Below are positions 63,471-64,000 of a stretch of DNA of 64,000 nucleotides, piece by piece (position 1 is the first letter of the stretch; the number at the start of each line of letters is the position of its first letter). Position numbers and translations under genes: made by a program. This DNA comes from Kaiparowitsia implicata GSE-PSE-MK54-09C (GTDB lineage: Bacteria; Cyanobacteriota; Cyanobacteriia; Elainellales; Elainellaceae): NCBI GenBank assembly GCA_019359435.1, contig JAHHHI010000086.1, forward strand, positions 1-64,000. The letters run 5' to 3'. The notes below the pieces were generated by a model that was given only the letters and a program-made list of their open reading frames with translations, made no database searches and was not told where the DNA came from.

Positions 63471-64000
63471 GTGTTTAGCAGCTTCAAAGGATTATTCTCA
63501 AAAAAATCAAATGGCGTCGGCATTGAGCTGGCTCCAGATCGCGTTAACGTGGCCCGCATTAAAAAGAAGGGTCAAGGATTTCAGCTAGCCACCTTAGCGT
63601 CTGCGGATGTGCCCGAAGGCGTGTTTCAAGAAGGGCAAATTCTGGATTCTGCTGTCATGGCAGAGATTATTCAGTCTGTGCTGGCAGAAAGCAAAATCAA
63701 GGTAAAAAGCGCTATAACGGCCATTCCGGGTGGGCGCGATACTGTGACCCGCATCATCCCCGTTCCCGCAGAGCTAGACGAGCGAGAATTGCGGGAAATG
63801 GTGCTCAACCAAGAAGCGGGGCTCTACCTGCCCTTCCCCCGCGAAGAAGCGGATGTGGATTACCAGAAACTGGGCTTTTTTGTCGATGAAGATGGCATCG
63901 AGAAGGTGCAGGTGTTGCTAGTTGCCACCCGCAAAGAAGTCACAGATTCGTATATCAGCACCTTTCAACAGGCCGGGCTCAGCTTAAACGTGTTAGAAAT
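63471..64000 (+). CDS. pilM: Type IV pilus assembly protein PilM, N-terminal part (cut by window end)
   Basis: The frame starts at GTG (MFSSFKGLFSKKSNGVGIEL) and remains open to the end of the window, giving 176 residues. PilM is an actin-like (FtsA-fold) cytoplasmic protein that anchors the PilN-PilO inner-membrane platform of type IV pili. Supporting segments are GIELAPDRVNVARIKKKG, KVKSAITAIPGGRDTVTRIIPVP, ELDERELREMVLNQEAGLYLPFP and VQVLLVATRKEVTDSYISTFQQAG, all typical of PilM. Motility or natural competence is the usual role in cyanobacteria. PilN, PilO and PilQ genes probably follow beyond the window. Confidence 0.95.
   Translation, partial: MFSSFKGLFSKKSNGVGIELAPDRVNVARIKKKGQGFQLATLASADVPEGVFQEGQILDSAVMAEIIQSVLAESKIKVKSAITAIPGGRDTVTRIIPVPAELDERELREMVLNQEAGLYLPFPREEADVDYQKLGFFVDEDGIEKVQVLLVATRKEVTDSYISTFQQAGLSLNVLE

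Overview
The window comes from a cyanobacterium, most likely a filamentous non-heterocystous one of the Leptolyngbya/Nodosilinea kind. The palindrome GCGATCGC (HIP1) is scattered through nearly every gene and spacer. There is a phycobilin-type heme oxygenase, a HetZ/PatU-like pair, a candidate cyanobacteriochrome kinase and a type IV pilus gene (pilM). Most of the window is moderately GC-rich. The first ~3.4 kb and the spacer near 28.5-29.2 kb are visibly AT-rich and poor in HIP1, which suggests acquired DNA. No rRNA, CRISPR array or intact transposase is present. One tRNA (Pro, TGG) lies at 43202-43275.

Layout. 0-3.4 kb: a restriction-modification pair and a two-helix membrane protein. 4-9 kb: a Uma2-family protein, a small unknown protein and a large STAND ATPase with 14 WD40 repeats. 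9-17 kb: housekeeping and unknown genes (RidA, ribulose-phosphate epimerase, a secreted subtilase-like protein, a class V aminotransferase). 17.9-18.9 kb: a gene-free block packed with at least eight hairpins, bounded by two copies of a double-hairpin repeat. 18.9-24 kb: alkyltransferase-like protein, exported methyltransferase, HemW and a PIN/TRAM protein. 24.3-28.4 kb: an acyl-CoA dehydrogenase / PIG-L deacetylase / NodS-like methyltransferase / GT2 glycosyltransferase cluster that looks like a small glycoconjugate pathway. 29-34 kb: a GT81-like glucosyl-phosphoglycerate synthase, a histidine kinase and heme oxygenase. 35-37 kb: the glutathione-dependent formaldehyde detoxification pair. 37-45 kb: aspartic protease, metallo-beta-lactamase-fold protein, PatU/HetZ, tRNA-Pro and a PilP-like lipoprotein. 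46-51 kb: a diguanylate cyclase convergent with a kinase carrying a phytochrome-type GAF with two candidate bilin-binding cysteines. 51-55 kb: SWIM protein, M23 peptidase, LysE exporter and Lrp regulator. 55-59.5 kb: a DUF4129-DUF4350-MoxR-DUF58 locus. 59.6-62.5 kb: an ethylene-receptor-like kinase and an ABC sugar-binding lipoprotein. 63.5 kb to the end: the start of pilM.

The most unusual signals are: (i) several families of non-coding palindromic repeats whose stems differ between copies but stay paired, i.e. compensatory change; (ii) the two-cysteine GAF domain of the 47.8-50.9 kb kinase; (iii) the ethylene-receptor-like domain in which the Asp25 equivalent is Asn; and (iv) the four-gene glycoconjugate-like cluster. 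All functional calls rest on recognising motifs by eye. No database search was run, and start codons were chosen from visible Shine-Dalgarno sequences where possible.
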